Positions 7,364 through 16,491 of a DNA stretch of 64,000 nucleotides are shown piece after piece (the stretch's first letter is position 1; every line of letters begins with the position of its first letter). The stretch spans positions 1-64,000 of the IMG/VR virus record IMGVR_UViG_3300031787_000056; one strand, written 5' to 3'. This stretch comes from a virus. The notes under the pieces were generated by a model that searched no databases, had not been told where the DNA came from, and saw only the letters and a program-made list of their open reading frames with translations. The position numbers and the translations under genes are program-made.

Positions 7364-9466
7364 CTAGGACTGAGCCGCGGCGAGTCGCGGATCGGTTGTG
7401 ATCTGGTTGCCGTAGATCTGACTGATGATCCCCATCCGATCGGGTGAGTTTACCATGTCGGACTCGCGCATGTAGCGCGGTGGCTGAGGCGTAGTGAGAC
7501 GCTTCTTCAGCATCCAATCGAACATCGTGTCTCCAAGCGCTCCGTAGGATGCGCGATAGAGTCCAAGCCGCGGAAACAGCGCGTTGGCGCCGGCGTGATT
7601 GTTGAGCATCTGCCCTGATTCGGGCGCGAGATGCCGGAAAGGCTTCGGCGCGGTCCGTCCGGTCTCCGGGTCGATCGAGCCGGGCACACCGGCGGTGCCA
7701 GTGATGTAACTATCGTTGCCGTTGACCTGCAGACGCCCAGGCGCGGGCGGTCCTGTCATTGGCGGCGGCGGACTTGCGACTTCGGGCGGCTCAGGCGGCA
7801 TGCCGGTGGTGTAGCTCTGCCCGTTGACCTGCAGGCGCCCAGGCGCGGCCGTCTTGATTTGACCGACACGCTTCTGCAGCCGATCGATGCGGTTGCCGAT
7901 CAGCCGTCCGGCGATCGTGTTCTCGCTGGCGCTCGCGGACGCCGCGCCGTCCGCCTGGGCCTTGCCCATCGCGGCCGTCATTTTCGCCTGCTCCTTCTGC
8001 ACTGCGGACGTGGCCTTTGCCTGCTCCTTCTGCAGTGCAGCCGTGGCCTTTGCCGTCTCGAGCTGCAGTTTCAGCACTTCTTTTTCCTGCTGCTGCTTGC
8101 CCAGCTCCTGCTGAAAGCGCTGCTCCTGCTCCATCTGCGCCTGCATGGCTGCCTGCTCCGTCTGGCCCTGCTGCTGTGCAGCGGCCTGCTCGGCCTGCAT
8201 GGCTTTTTGTTCGGCCTGCATCACCGCAGGGTTTGCGGCAGGCGGTGGCGTGATGGAGTTGGCAGTCGCCTGCTGCTGATTCTGCATCCGCAGCGCCGGG
8301 TTCTGTCCGAGCTGCGGCGGCACTGGGACGGCGCCAGCCGGCGCAGGCGCTGGTCCTAGCGCATACTTGGTGAGTTCGGCGACGAGACCCACCAGCGACG
8401 CAGCGGACTTCTCCACAGGCTGCGGCTGCTTCTCGTTGCGATGCTTCGTGCGCGCGCGAGTTTCCGTACGCAGGCGGCGGCGTGTATCGCGCCCCAGGTT
8501 CTGGATGAGCCGGTTCGAAAGTTGCAGGTCACCGATGGGCAGCTTGATCTGCGTCTCGATGTCGCCGGGATGAGCGGTCGGCAGCGTGACGCTGGCGGTT
8601 CCTGCTGCCTCCAGTGCAAGGCGCTTCTGCTCCAGGTCGCTTTTCTGTTTCGCCTTGTAGAGCAGAATGCCCAACGCGCCCAGGCCGAGCCCGCCGGCCC
8701 CCAACCAGACTTCCTTCGGGATGGATTTGATCGGGTTCTCGGCTGGCGGTTTCGCGCGGTCGTGTGCAAAGGATTTCGCCGCCTCGGTCGCCGCGTTGTC
8801 GACGTTGTAGAGAGTGCCGACTCCTTTCATCGCGAGATCTTTGGTCGGCGCGAGCGCGATAGCACCGAGCCCGGTGAGGACGTTCTTGCTAGCGATCTGA
8901 TGTCCGCCGACGGCCCCGAGCAGGGCGTTCAGCCCGCCCATCAGCGTGCGCTCCTTGTCCCACTTCCACGGTTGGAAGGTGCTGCCGATCGGACGCTTCG
9001 TGTCGGCCGCCTGGTCGAAGAACGCGGTCGTGCCGAGTGCTCCGAGAACGCTGCCCAGCGCCTGGATTTTGGCGTTCGCACACTTCTCGACGACCTCGAT
9101 GTTCAGACTGCGCGCCAGGGCCCTGGACGGCGAGTTGTGCCGCATGATCATGGCCTTCACGTCATCGCAATGATCGCGGACTTCCCGGATGACCTGTGCG
9201 ACGGCCGACTTCGCGAAGCCGCGCTCGCGGTATGCCGGCAGAATGCCGACCGCGTAGTATCCGACTTTTTTTTCGCCCTCGTCGAACTTCTGCCAGCCGA
9301 CAAAACCCACCGGGTCCGCGGTGGCAGATTCTTTCACGAGATACAGCCCGCCGTTGAACTGATTGGTCTTCAGTCCGTGCGGCCAGTAGGACGGATCCTC
9401 GTGCAGGATTCGACTCATGATGCCTTCGACGATGGGCAGCTCGGAGGCCGCGGCAACTTTGATCAT
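7364..9466 (-). CDS. GNAT acetyltransferase domain fused to virion-like coiled-coil protein, 700 aa
   Basis: Residues 1-130 form a GNAT domain: VGFVGWQ strand, then YYAVGILPAYRERGFAKSAV with the Arg/Gly acetyl-CoA pyrophosphate loop. Next come two or three Ala/Gly-rich hydrophobic segments (about 140-220 and 255-285), an EKSAAS motif, and a long Gln/Ala/Lys-rich coiled coil (about 400-512, repeated KEQAKAT units). The Pro-rich tail contains two copies of PGRLQVNG. Membrane segments plus coiled coil next to RNAP and portal-cluster genes suggest an internal virion or ejection protein. What the GNAT domain acetylates is unknown. Start 9466 is chosen because it lies just after a hairpin, and the residues encoded further upstream fall in that hairpin. 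Confidence 0.8.
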   Translation of the reverse strand: MIKVAAASELPIVEGIMSRILHEDPSYWPHGLKTNQFNGGLYLVKESATADPVGFVGWQKFDEGEKKVGYYAVGILPAYRERGFAKSAVAQVIREVRDHCDDVKAMIMRHNSPSRALARSLNIEVVEKCANAKIQALGSVLGALGTTAFFDQAADTKRPIGSTFQPWKWDKERTLMGGLNALLGAVGGHQIASKNVLTGLGAIALAPTKDLAMKGVGTLYNVDNAATEAAKSFAHDRAKPPAENPIKSIPKEVWLGAGGLGLGALGILLYKAKQKSDLEQKRLALEAAGTASVTLPTAHPGDIETQIKLPIGDLQLSNRLIQNLGRDTRRRLRTETRARTKHRNEKQPQPVEKSAASLVGLVAELTKYALGPAPAPAGAVPVPPQLGQNPALRMQNQQQATANSITPPPAANPAVMQAEQKAMQAEQAAAQQQGQTEQAAMQAQMEQEQRFQQELGKQQQEKEVLKLQLETAKATAALQKEQAKATSAVQKEQAKMTAAMGKAQADGAASASASENTIAGRLIGNRIDRLQKRVGQIKTAAPGRLQVNGQSYTTGMPPEPPEVASPPPPMTGPPAPGRLQVNGNDSYITGTAGVPGSIDPETGRTAPKPFRHLAPESGQMLNNHAGANALFPRLGLYRASYGALGDTMFDWMLKKRLTTPQPPRYMRESDMVNSPDRMGIISQIYGNQITTDPRLAAAQS

Positions 9467-9506
9467 GCGGAATGCTACCGCACTTTCCGTCGCAGGTAAA
9501 GAGGAA

Positions 9507-9542
9507 GCAGCCGCCGCCACCGGTGAGGGTGGCGGCGGCTGC
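9507..9542 (-). terminator. 15-bp stem hairpin, probable terminator
   Basis: GCAGCCGCCGCCACC pairs with GGTGGCGGCGGCTGC around a 6-nt loop. On the minus strand it is followed by TTCCTCTTTACC. It lies between the 320-aa gene and the GNAT fusion gene. The same TTTACC tail follows hairpins at 29418 and 32534. Confidence 0.7.
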
Positions 9543-9574
9543 GACGATTTTTCCTTGTAGTGGTTGCGCGCGGC

Positions 9575-10537
9575 TTACGCCGCGCCGTCCTGGTTCATTG
9601 CGGCAATTTGCGCAGGCGTCAGTTCCAGCCGCTTGTGCGCGACATCGAACGCCGCAGATACGCTGCCGCTGCTGCAGTAGTCCGCGAACAGATCCGGGTC
9701 GCTTGATCCTCCGGCGTAGCGCGCAGCCCGAGCCGCCGCGATGCTCGCCTTCTTCGCGTTGCGCTGCTTTGTTTCACTGTCGTTTTGCTGCTTCAGTATG
9801 TTGCAGCTCCCGAGCTTGCCAAACTTGGGGAGCTTGCTGAAGCCGCCGAACATGTGGCACATGACAATCGTGACGTCCCACGCCGAGACGAGGGTCTCGG
9901 CGTAGGCTTCCGCCTCCGGCGCAAGACGCGCCAGGAGATCGTTACTGCCGCTGCCTGGGACGGCTCCGGCATCCCGCATGTCCTGCCAACTGCGCGGATC
10001 GACATAGATCTCGGAATTAGTTCCATTGGGGAGGTGTCCGATGAAGTGCTTGTCCGATCCCGGCGCGACGCGCAATATGCCCCACCCGGCTGCGGTGGGC
10101 ATCAGATGTCCGAGTCTTGCCGACAGCCACGGTATCTCCGTCATGTTCACGGTGTAATCACCGCGGGCGGCGTCTCCAGTCAGCGTGATCAGTTCAGGCT
10201 CCGGCTGCTTGCCTGCCTGCATCCCGGCGAGGATCATTTCCGGGGTGATGAGTATCACCGCGTCCGTGTTCTCCGCCTCCTTGCGCCGGAATGCGGCGCC
10301 CCCAAAATACAGGATTTTACCGACGCCGTCGTAGGCAGCGAGGGCAAATCCGCACATGCGCCGCACGAATCCGCGGCGGAAGCGTCGCCCTGGTCTGGTG
10401 GTTATTCTGTTTGGGTTCGCCTGTGCCGGCTCTTTGGCCGCTTCGAACTCTTCGGGCGTGGCGCGCAGCCCGCAGAGTTCGGTTACTAATCCTTGCATGT
10501 CCTCGAGAGGGCTGAATGGGAGTTTGCTGATGTGCAT
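9575..10537 (-). CDS. Hypothetical protein, 320 aa
   Basis: No family recognised. The start follows an A/C-rich leader (AAACACCAACAAACATG) and a promoter-like element at about 10607-10642, so it probably heads a transcription unit. Residues 35-56 are Arg-rich (RRFRRGFVRR), the middle is alpha/beta, and residues 245-265 are Lys/Ala-rich (ETKQRNAKKASIAAARAARY). A virion or DNA-contacting role is possible from its location but is not shown. Confidence 0.75.
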   Translation of the reverse strand: MHISKLPFSPLEDMQGLVTELCGLRATPEEFEAAKEPAQANPNRITTRPGRRFRRGFVRRMCGFALAAYDGVGKILYFGGAAFRRKEAENTDAVILITPEMILAGMQAGKQPEPELITLTGDAARGDYTVNMTEIPWLSARLGHLMPTAAGWGILRVAPGSDKHFIGHLPNGTNSEIYVDPRSWQDMRDAGAVPGSGSNDLLARLAPEAEAYAETLVSAWDVTIVMCHMFGGFSKLPKFGKLGSCNILKQQNDSETKQRNAKKASIAAARAARYAGGSSDPDLFADYCSSGSVSAAFDVAHKRLELTPAQIAAMNQDGAA

Positions 10538-10606
10538 GTTTGTTGGTGTTTGTTGTTTTTGTTGGTTGGTTGGTGTTCGTTATGCGAACGGCATGAATTG
10601 CCGCTA

Positions 10607-10642
10607 GCAATGTATTATGACGCAATCCGCGTCATTTTTGCA
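10607..10642 (-). promoter_or_regulatory. Promoter-like element, TGCAAA-17-CATAAT
   Basis: On the minus strand TGCAAA (10637-10642) and CATAAT (10614-10619) are 17 bp apart, followed by ACATTGC. An almost identical arrangement occurs at 32817-32851. In both places the element overlaps the last codons (TCA TAA) of the preceding gene. The next gene starts at 10537 after a leader of about 70 nt with the short palindrome GTTCGTTATGCGAAC. Confidence 0.5.
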
Positions 10643-11040
10643 TGGAGCGCCGCGTGCTCCTGAACACTCACCTGCACCGTCATCGGCGGTTTTCCGCGCA
10701 GCTTCGAGCTATACAACCCCAGAATCCGCCGTGCCTTACCCTCCAGGCGACCGTTGATGTCCCGCGGACGCAACGTCCAGCCGATTACCGGCAGTCCTTT
10801 GAGATTCCATTTGAGCACCCGGATGAAATAAATGCGGGCCGGCTGTCCGGGTAGTCGCAGCTGATCCAGCGCTCCTATCAGTTTTCCGTAACGGTCGATG
10901 CGGTAGATCACCGACGGGTAGCATGGGATCTCGGCCAGGCTGTAAATCAAGCTGATGGCCCGCTTCGTGTCGCGTATCCCATACACGACCACTGAGTCCA
11001 GCGGTTTGCTTACGGCGTCCGGTGTCGGAGCATCAGCCAC
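10615..11040 (-). CDS. Hypothetical basic protein, 141 aa
   Basis: GTG at 11040 overlaps the stop of the upstream gene and gives a coherent beta-rich protein; further upstream this frame is Cys/Arg-rich shadow. It is basic (GRLEGKARRILGLYSSKLRGK) with hydrophobic strands. No family recognised. Its last codons overlap the promoter-like element at 10607-10642. Confidence 0.65.
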   Translation of the reverse strand: MADAPTPDAVSKPLDSVVVYGIRDTKRAISLIYSLAEIPCYPSVIYRIDRYGKLIGALDQLRLPGQPARIYFIRVLKWNLKGLPVIGWTLRPRDINGRLEGKARRILGLYSSKLRGKPPMTVQVSVQEHAALHAKMTRIAS

Positions 11041-11626
11041 GTGGGTAGAGCACCTGCACCGCCAGCCGGCGCGTGAGGTTGACAGACACCCCGTCGCGTC
11101 CTGGCGGAATGTCGGCGGAGCAGTCGGCTGCGTCGAACGGCACATCGAACACCTGCACGTCGTAGCGTCGGTTCCCTTTCCCGGCGACGATACAGACCTG
11201 CTTGCCGCTTTCGATGGCGTGGATGACGCCTTCGATTTCCGCCTTCGCCTCTTCGGTCCCCATCAGCGAGCCGATGCTCTTGAACAGCGACGCACGAGCC
11301 GGCGTGGACAACCGCAGCGCCGGGACTGCCGGAACTTCCGGAACTTCCGATCGTAGATGCTCAACGGTGGCGCTCGTCACCGCGGCGAGATCAGCGTCAG
11401 TCACCGCGGATGGGGTAACGACAACGGACAGGTCGCTCGCGGCGGTTGGCTGAGTCGGAATGGCGATGTCGATATGCGCATCCAAGCAGTCCACGATCCG
11501 CCTGGAAATCTCGGCTCGCGTGCCTTCCGTATCGAGTCCCATGGATTCCGCGATGGCAATCACATCCGTTTTGCGGGGCAGTTCGGCAAGTGATTCGATG
11601 GTGTGAGGCGTAGCGGATTCGTTCAT
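11033..11626 (-). CDS. Hypothetical protein with SAP-like segment, 197 aa
   Basis: Residues about 17-50 (DVIAIAESMGLDTEGTRAEI) resemble a SAP helix-loop-helix, a small nucleic-acid-binding motif. The rest is Ala/Val-rich with a beta-rich C-terminus. Start 11626 is preferred for the leader ATAACCAACCCGACACC; a longer start at 11665 also exists. The function is unknown, and DNA binding is inferred only from the SAP-like pattern. Confidence 0.65.
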   Translation of the reverse strand: MNESATPHTIESLAELPRKTDVIAIAESMGLDTEGTRAEISRRIVDCLDAHIDIAIPTQPTAASDLSVVVTPSAVTDADLAAVTSATVEHLRSEVPEVPAVPALRLSTPARASLFKSIGSLMGTEEAKAEIEGVIHAIESGKQVCIVAGKGNRRYDVQVFDVPFDAADCSADIPPGRDGVSVNLTRRLAVQVLYPRG

Positions 11627-11639
11627 GGTGTCGGGTTGG

Positions 11640-12311
11640 TTATCGGATTTTGACGTTGAGACCATCTTGGAAGTCGGTCACTTTCTGGAGCATGACATCC
11701 TGGTCCATGCAGGTAAAGGCGAAAGGATACTCCGGGTCGCCTGCGCACCTGTTCTTCCGCTTGCGCACGTCCCTCCAGTGCGCGTCGAACGTCGAGTCGG
11801 AGATCGGCTCCGCTACCACGCCGTCGTCCACCTTCGGATAAACCTCCCGCAGGTCCTCGAACACGAACTCAGGACGCGGTGGGCGCTCCCATCGTTGCCA
11901 CAAGCGCAGGGCCAGTTCCGCGGCTTTCTGCACCTCCATGGGCGCGTAGACGAAATACTCACGATGCGTCGGCGCGATATCGAACTTGCTGTGGTAGACC
12001 AGCAGTGTCACGATGTAAGGCACCTGCGCGCGCACAAGCGACTCGCGGATCGGATCTCCGGACTGTCCGCGATCGTCGAACTTGCCGACGCGAGCCATCC
12101 CCTGGATGTAGTAGGTCCGCATCTGCTTGGCGGACAGCACCGCGCCGTGCTTCGGATTATCCACGGGACGCCCGAGATGATCCCGCAACTGCACATTCTT
12201 GAAAATCTGCGCGTGTCTGGCTGTGTTTTCCATACCCCAGTAATGCGTCGCCGCCCGGATTCCGTCAACCCGTTTCTCTCTAAGCAAAATACGTTTCGCG
12301 CCGGGTATCAT
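11640..12311 (-). CDS. Hypothetical protein, 223 aa
   Basis: No family recognised. It is alpha/beta with many aromatic residues (HREYFVYAPMEVQ, LRLWQRWERPPRPEF) and a basic Cys-containing stretch (DVRKRKNRCAGDPE) near the C-terminus. The start is uncertain: 12311 (MIPGAKR), 12416 (longer, but with Arg/Ser-rich shadow-like residues) and 12232 (MENTARH) are all possible. Confidence 0.65.
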   Translation of the reverse strand: MIPGAKRILLREKRVDGIRAATHYWGMENTARHAQIFKNVQLRDHLGRPVDNPKHGAVLSAKQMRTYYIQGMARVGKFDDRGQSGDPIRESLVRAQVPYIVTLLVYHSKFDIAPTHREYFVYAPMEVQKAAELALRLWQRWERPPRPEFVFEDLREVYPKVDDGVVAEPISDSTFDAHWRDVRKRKNRCAGDPEYPFAFTCMDQDVMLQKVTDFQDGLNVKIR

Positions 12312-12450
12312 GGGTCGGTGCAGTGTATTTGACAATCCGTGATACCCTGGTCTCGTGCGCGGCGCCCCCGAACGCGTTGAGCTGCCGCGTCTTACAGATT
12401 TCACTTCGAGTATCATTTTGCCTCTTTTGAACTTCCCGCTCGAGTATCAT
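12280..12450 (-). CDS. Possible small basic protein, 56 aa
   Basis: Frame opening MILEREVQKRQNDTR and ending RRETYFA, ahead of the 223-aa gene and overlapping its start. The same GGCnAAATGATACTCGA sequence surrounds this ATG and the ATG at 12416, a short direct repeat. The composition looks more protein-like than the competing N-terminal extension of the next gene, but no domain is seen. Confidence 0.35.
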   Translation of the reverse strand: MILEREVQKRQNDTRSEICKTRQLNAFGGAAHETRVSRIVKYTAPTHDTRRETYFA

Positions 12451-12483
12451 TTAGCCGTTTGCATGATACCTTTCTTCTGGGTC

Positions 12484-13059
12484 CTATAATGCTGGCGGCA
12501 AAACCACCTCGCGCGTGATGCGCAGAGTCTCGAACTTTCCAGACTCCAATTTCAGCGTGTGGATGTAGTATCGGGTCGGCAGATTCAGCCATCGCGTCAG
12601 TTCCTGTTTCGCCCGTGGAACACTGCCCTTGGCCGGCTTCGGCATGCCTGGCTCTTGCAGGGATTTCAACCGCATCAGGTAGAGTGCGGTGTCTGACGTC
12701 GGCAGCGTGGCGAGGTTCGGCGTCAGCATGTGATACTCTGCGCCCCTGGAGCCGCCGCTGCCCTCTTCGCGCGTCTGCGTGGACTTCTCGCGAGACTCGA
12801 TCAGCTGCGCTCGTGCCGCGATCAGATCGACCGTCTGCAGGTCGCCGCGATCGGACGCCGGCCAGTCCTGCACGCTCACTTTCCCTTCCCGCAGCCGCTT
12901 CAGATCTTCGGCTTGCATCGCGGCGTATGCTTCCAAGGACAGAAGCTCCACCTGGATGTCTTTTGCGACGCCTTCGGAATCGCGGTAGTTGAGGATCTCG
13001 ATCGTGGTGCCTGGCGCTGCGCTCAGTAGCGCGGCTTTGATTTGTGTGATGTCGTTCAT
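12484..13059 (-). CDS. Hypothetical protein, 191 aa
   Basis: The start has an A/C-rich leader (CAACAACCATCACATCATG) directly after a terminator hairpin. Residues 55-95 are helical and charged; the C-terminal third (LNLPTRYYIHTLKLESGKF) is beta-rich. No family recognised. Upstream lies the large membrane-associated virion-like gene. Confidence 0.7.
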   Translation of the reverse strand: MNDITQIKAALLSAAPGTTIEILNYRDSEGVAKDIQVELLSLEAYAAMQAEDLKRLREGKVSVQDWPASDRGDLQTVDLIAARAQLIESREKSTQTREEGSGGSRGAEYHMLTPNLATLPTSDTALYLMRLKSLQEPGMPKPAKGSVPRAKQELTRWLNLPTRYYIHTLKLESGKFETLRITREVVLPPAL

Positions 13060-13088
13060 GATGTGATGGTTGTTGATGTACGCAAAAA

Positions 13089-13119
13089 GCCCGGTCACCG
13101 CACTGGGCGATGACCGGGC
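13089..13119 (-). terminator. Intrinsic terminator after the 473-aa gene
   Basis: GCCCGGTCA pairs with TGACCGGGC, and on the minus strand the hairpin is followed by TTTTTGCG. It begins about 20 nt after the stop of the 473-aa gene at 13140. This is one of the clearest rho-independent terminators in the window. Confidence 0.85.
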
Positions 13120-13139
13120 AGATGAACCGCAAAGAAATT

Positions 13140-14561
13140 CTACATTTTGTCCGGCGCGCTGGCCACGGCGTCCGACGCAACCGCCGGCTCGAGAATCGGA
13201 GACTGCTCCTGCTTCCTCGCCATGAACCGATCGACAGGGTCCGGGTTGTTCGGCTGCAACCGTTCGCCCTGCTCCTGCATCATGTCGCCGCCCTCGGCAT
13301 CCTCGCTCATGCCGCCTGCAGAGTCGGACGTGAGTTCCTCCTGCATGGCGTCGCTGATTGCCGGGTCTGCTGCCATCATCTGTTCGAGCTCTGCCGCGAG
13401 CCGCGTGTCCGCCGCGGTCTTTTCCAGAATCTGCGGGCGGAAATAAGTCAGCTGCAGCAGGGTGGCAATTCCGGCGAATTTTTCGATCTGCTCTTCGCCG
13501 TGCGACAGGACCTCGTCGTACAGACTCGGCACGAGATCGGCGAACTCCGCAGCGGCCAGCGCTGCGACAACGGGCCGGAGCCTGGCGGACTTGCAGATCG
13601 CGACCGCCGCAAGCGCGCGCTCTGGTAGCGGCAGCGGCTCATCCGATGCGCCGCGGGCGAACTCCACCAACGCTTCCATTCCGCCGTCGCGCTGGGTCTG
13701 CACCATCCCGGCGATACCATCCCGGGCTGCCTTGTGCAGCAAGTCCGAGGTGACACACACCGACGCCGATTTTTCGTGGGCCATCTGATCCACAGCCAGC
13801 ATCAGGAATTCCTGGGCCGCAGCTTCACAGTCCGCCTCCGCCCACAACGTCGCGGCCGACTTCAGCTGCTCTTCCTCGCCGACTGCCGGTTCGCTCAGGT
13901 GACCGTCAGCAGCCACCTGGCGCACGCGCTTCGGGTATCTGGACTTCGGTGTCTGGACCGCCGGAAAGGCTTTGCGCAGCGTTGCGAAAGTGACCCCGCC
14001 GGCCGCGAGCGCGGCCAGCAGCGGCAGCGCCACAGGCGTCGCCGAGATCAGGTCATACAGATTCATCTTGGCATCCACTGCCGGAGCCGCCGCAGCACGT
14101 TTCGACACCTCGAGGTCCGCGGCGAGAAGCGCCTCGCCCTGCGCTTCGTCCAGCAGCTTCTGCTTGTGCTTTTTCTGCAGGTAATTGTAGACGGCCTGGG
14201 TCAGCGCGTAAGCGCCGCCGGCGCCCAGAATGCCGCCCGTGACAGCCAACCCGGGCGCGATCCACCGATTCACGTCTGACGCCGACTTCTGCTGCGGGTG
14301 CGGGGATGAGATGTAGAGCGTGTCGTCGTTCAGGCGCGATTTGTCCGCGAGCTCGTTCTCCTCGCGCAGCGACTTCAGATAGTTCAGCAGCGCCACGACC
14401 GCGCTGGCGCCGGCCCCCAGGGCCATGCCGCCGACGGCCATGTTGCGTACGAGACTTGTTCCGCGCGCGTCTTGCGCGGCGGCTACATCCGGCGAGTTGA
14501 CCGTGCCGGTGAGTTTACCGGCGGCTCCTCTTGCTACAGTTTCGATCAGGTTGGTTGGCAT
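13140..14561 (-). CDS. Membrane-associated virion-like protein, 473 aa
   Basis: Ala/Gly-rich protein with predicted membrane segments at about residues 40-62, 104-125 and 176-197. It contains four copies of a K-[ST]-A-[ASDT] motif (QKSASD, LKSAAT, HEKSASV, LEKTAAD). The C-terminal 90 residues are acidic and Pro-rich. The location just downstream of the portal and the membrane segments suggest an internal or ejection protein that contacts the host envelope during DNA delivery, or a prohead core protein; both are inference. Confidence 0.75.
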   Translation of the reverse strand: MPTNLIETVARGAAGKLTGTVNSPDVAAAQDARGTSLVRNMAVGGMALGAGASAVVALLNYLKSLREENELADKSRLNDDTLYISSPHPQQKSASDVNRWIAPGLAVTGGILGAGGAYALTQAVYNYLQKKHKQKLLDEAQGEALLAADLEVSKRAAAAPAVDAKMNLYDLISATPVALPLLAALAAGGVTFATLRKAFPAVQTPKSRYPKRVRQVAADGHLSEPAVGEEEQLKSAATLWAEADCEAAAQEFLMLAVDQMAHEKSASVCVTSDLLHKAARDGIAGMVQTQRDGGMEALVEFARGASDEPLPLPERALAAVAICKSARLRPVVAALAAAEFADLVPSLYDEVLSHGEEQIEKFAGIATLLQLTYFRPQILEKTAADTRLAAELEQMMAADPAISDAMQEELTSDSAGGMSEDAEGGDMMQEQGERLQPNNPDPVDRFMARKQEQSPILEPAVASDAVASAPDKM

Positions 14562-14565
14562 GGTG

Positions 14566-15045
14566 TCAGAACTGCATGTATTGGACTTCTTGGTAAGTGA
14601 TGAACACGACCCAGGAGCCTTCGTAGGGTTGCTTTTCCAGCACGGAGATCGCCAGCGTCGGCGCCTCCGGGTCTGCGGATGCTTTCAGCAGGCGGTTGTA
14701 CTCGGCCAGGTCCGCCGGTTTCGATAGTGTGAGTATTTTGGTCTCGGGGTTGACGAGTCGCACGGATGACGGCTGCTCCGCCATCTGCCCGCGGATGGAC
14801 GGTTTGCTTCCCCACCTGGTATCGGTCGGTCGCGTCGGCGTTTCGTCGTCATCCTTGGTTGCGTCCTTGTCGTCCGGACCCGCGGGCGGACGGTCTTCAA
14901 ACCGATCCGCATCGACTTTCACGAACTTCTCCTGGTCCTCCGCCGAAAGCGCGGAGGCGGATTTTTCAAACGTCTCTTCAGCGCTATCCATCAGCGCGGC
15001 TTCCTGCTCTGCGGGCGTTGAGCGTTTTGTTTTCGCGTCAGACAT
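14566..15045 (-). CDS. Hypothetical acidic protein with EKSAS motif, 159 aa
   Basis: Residues 1-90 are acidic and low-complexity (DDKDATKDDDE) with FEKSASA near residue 27. Residues 95-159 form a compact beta-rich domain (SSVRLVNPETKILTLS, then WVVFITYQEVQ). It overlaps the end of the 194-aa gene by 8 nt. A small structural or scaffold-associated protein is possible from context. Confidence 0.7.
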   Translation of the reverse strand: MSDAKTKRSTPAEQEAALMDSAEETFEKSASALSAEDQEKFVKVDADRFEDRPPAGPDDKDATKDDDETPTRPTDTRWGSKPSIRGQMAEQPSSVRLVNPETKILTLSKPADLAEYNRLLKASADPEAPTLAISVLEKQPYEGSWVVFITYQEVQYMQF

Positions 15046-15622
15046 TGTAGCGCGAGCGTGTTATTTTTGCGGCGGGTTGAACTTCGTTCGCCATGTCCTC
15101 CTCGATGTCGTTCTTCAGCTTTCGATACGCCTTGACCTTCTCCATAATGATCGCGTTCTCCGCCGATGACTGCTCGGCGTTGCGTGACAGCAGAAACGCG
15201 AGCGAACCCAGTGCAGTTCCGGTGAGCGCACCGCCGGCTGTGAGTGTCTTGAGGATGTTCCCGCCGATGCTGTCATGCAACGCCGCGGCGGCCGGCAGCA
15301 AGGCAGCCCCAGCCTCCTTGCGCAGATCCTCCTGGTTTGCGAGCGCGCGACGGACACTGTCCGTGAAGCGTCGGTAAGAGGCGTGCCACGTCGCAGTTTT
15401 TTCGAGGTTGCGGAAGAGAATGCATACCGGCGAATGCGCGTCGCCGAGCCCTTCGAAGAGATCTGCGGCCAGCTTGCACAACTGGCGCTCGAAGGGGATA
15501 CCTTCTTCGCTGGTCATGACGCGCTGTCTGCCCTGCCGACGCAGCATCTCGTTGCGTCCGATTCCGAACGTGGAAGCGGCCAGTCCTTGTCCAAACGCGA
15601 ATCCCGCAGCGGTTGCATTCAT
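15038..15622 (-). CDS. Virion-like protein with membrane segment, 194 aa
   Basis: Starts MNATAAGFAFGQG, has EKTATWHAS near residue 73, and one predicted membrane segment at about 122-145 (LKTLTAGGALTGTALGSLAFLL) followed by a charged helix. No family recognised. It belongs to the portal-proximal group sharing the KTA/KSA motif. Confidence 0.7.
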   Translation of the reverse strand: MNATAAGFAFGQGLAASTFGIGRNEMLRRQGRQRVMTSEEGIPFERQLCKLAADLFEGLGDAHSPVCILFRNLEKTATWHASYRRFTDSVRRALANQEDLRKEAGAALLPAAAALHDSIGGNILKTLTAGGALTGTALGSLAFLLSRNAEQSSAENAIIMEKVKAYRKLKNDIEEDMANEVQPAAKITRSRYNV

Positions 15623-15627
15623 AAATG

Positions 15628-16491
15628 TTACAGATAGTCGGTGATTAAAACTTGTCCCAGAATATTGCGGCGCGGACCGGCGTCGTAGCCGTGTCCCAGC
15701 GCGCCGCCCAATATACCACCCGCGATCATGGGTAGCAAGCCTTTGGAACCCAGAAAGCGCACCGCGAGGGCGCCGATGCCCGCACCAGTCGCAGTGCGTA
15801 GCAGGCGATAGAGATCCTCCTGATCAGAAGATCTGGCACTTGCGAGGGCGCGCAAGATCAGCGCGCGCTGTCCGGAGTTGATCGACGGATCGCTGTTCAA
15901 CAGTTGAATGACGAGGGGCAGCCAGTCCGTCGCTGCCTGCTTTGAAAGCCACGCCTCGCGGCGGTTGTGCTTGCTCTGCGCCCATGCAGTGCCGGCCGCG
16001 CCAACACCGCCGGCAAGCAGCGCAGCCAGGAGCGCGCGCTTGATCGGACTCCCGCCCTCCCGCCTACTGGGTCCCCACAGATAACCACCCACTCCGCCGG
16101 CCAACGCCGACAGCAGCCCGGCCGTGCCGACGGCCTTGCCCTGCGACGAACCCCCCCAGTCGAGCGCTTTGCCGATGCCGCTGGCAATCGAATCGTTCCA
16201 CTGTCGCGCGGGGGTTTTCGGAATGCGCTGCAGCGGCGCATACCCGTTGTTGGCCGCTTCTTGCAGATGCATCATCCGGTAGGCCGGATCGAAACTCAGC
16301 TTGTACTCGTCGGGAGTCATATACACCCGGGAGTCGTCCGGTGAGAGCCCAATGGAAGCCTTCGGATGTTGGAACGAAATTTTACCGTCAGGTTCGTTCC
16401 GAAAATCCCACACCTCGCCCTGTAGGTGGTGCGGAATGGACTTCGGAACCGCGCCGTGCGGCGTGAGCGGATTGGTGATCTCCTCGGTCAT
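15628..16491 (-). CDS. Virion-like Gly/Ala-rich membrane protein, 287 aa
   Basis: Soluble N-terminal 110 residues, then glycine-rich hydrophobic segments at about 120-140, 152-168 and 235-268. It carries SKQAATDW, a variant of the shared KSAA motif, near residue 183. A Shine-Dalgarno-like GGAGGA precedes the ATG, unlike most unit-opening genes here. The likely role is in the virion interior or in DNA delivery, judged by neighbours. Confidence 0.7.
   Translation of the reverse strand: MTEEITNPLTPHGAVPKSIPHHLQGEVWDFRNEPDGKISFQHPKASIGLSPDDSRVYMTPDEYKLSFDPAYRMMHLQEAANNGYAPLQRIPKTPARQWNDSIASGIGKALDWGGSSQGKAVGTAGLLSALAGGVGGYLWGPSRREGGSPIKRALLAALLAGGVGAAGTAWAQSKHNRREAWLSKQAATDWLPLVIQLLNSDPSINSGQRALILRALASARSSDQEDLYRLLRTATGAGIGALAVRFLGSKGLLPMIAGGILGGALGHGYDAGPRRNILGQVLITDYL

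Noticed and set aside
12312-12416. N-terminal extension of the 223-aa protein to 12416
   Set aside because: The added residues are Arg/Ser/Gly-rich like a shadow frame, and the overlapping 56-codon frame looks more natural.
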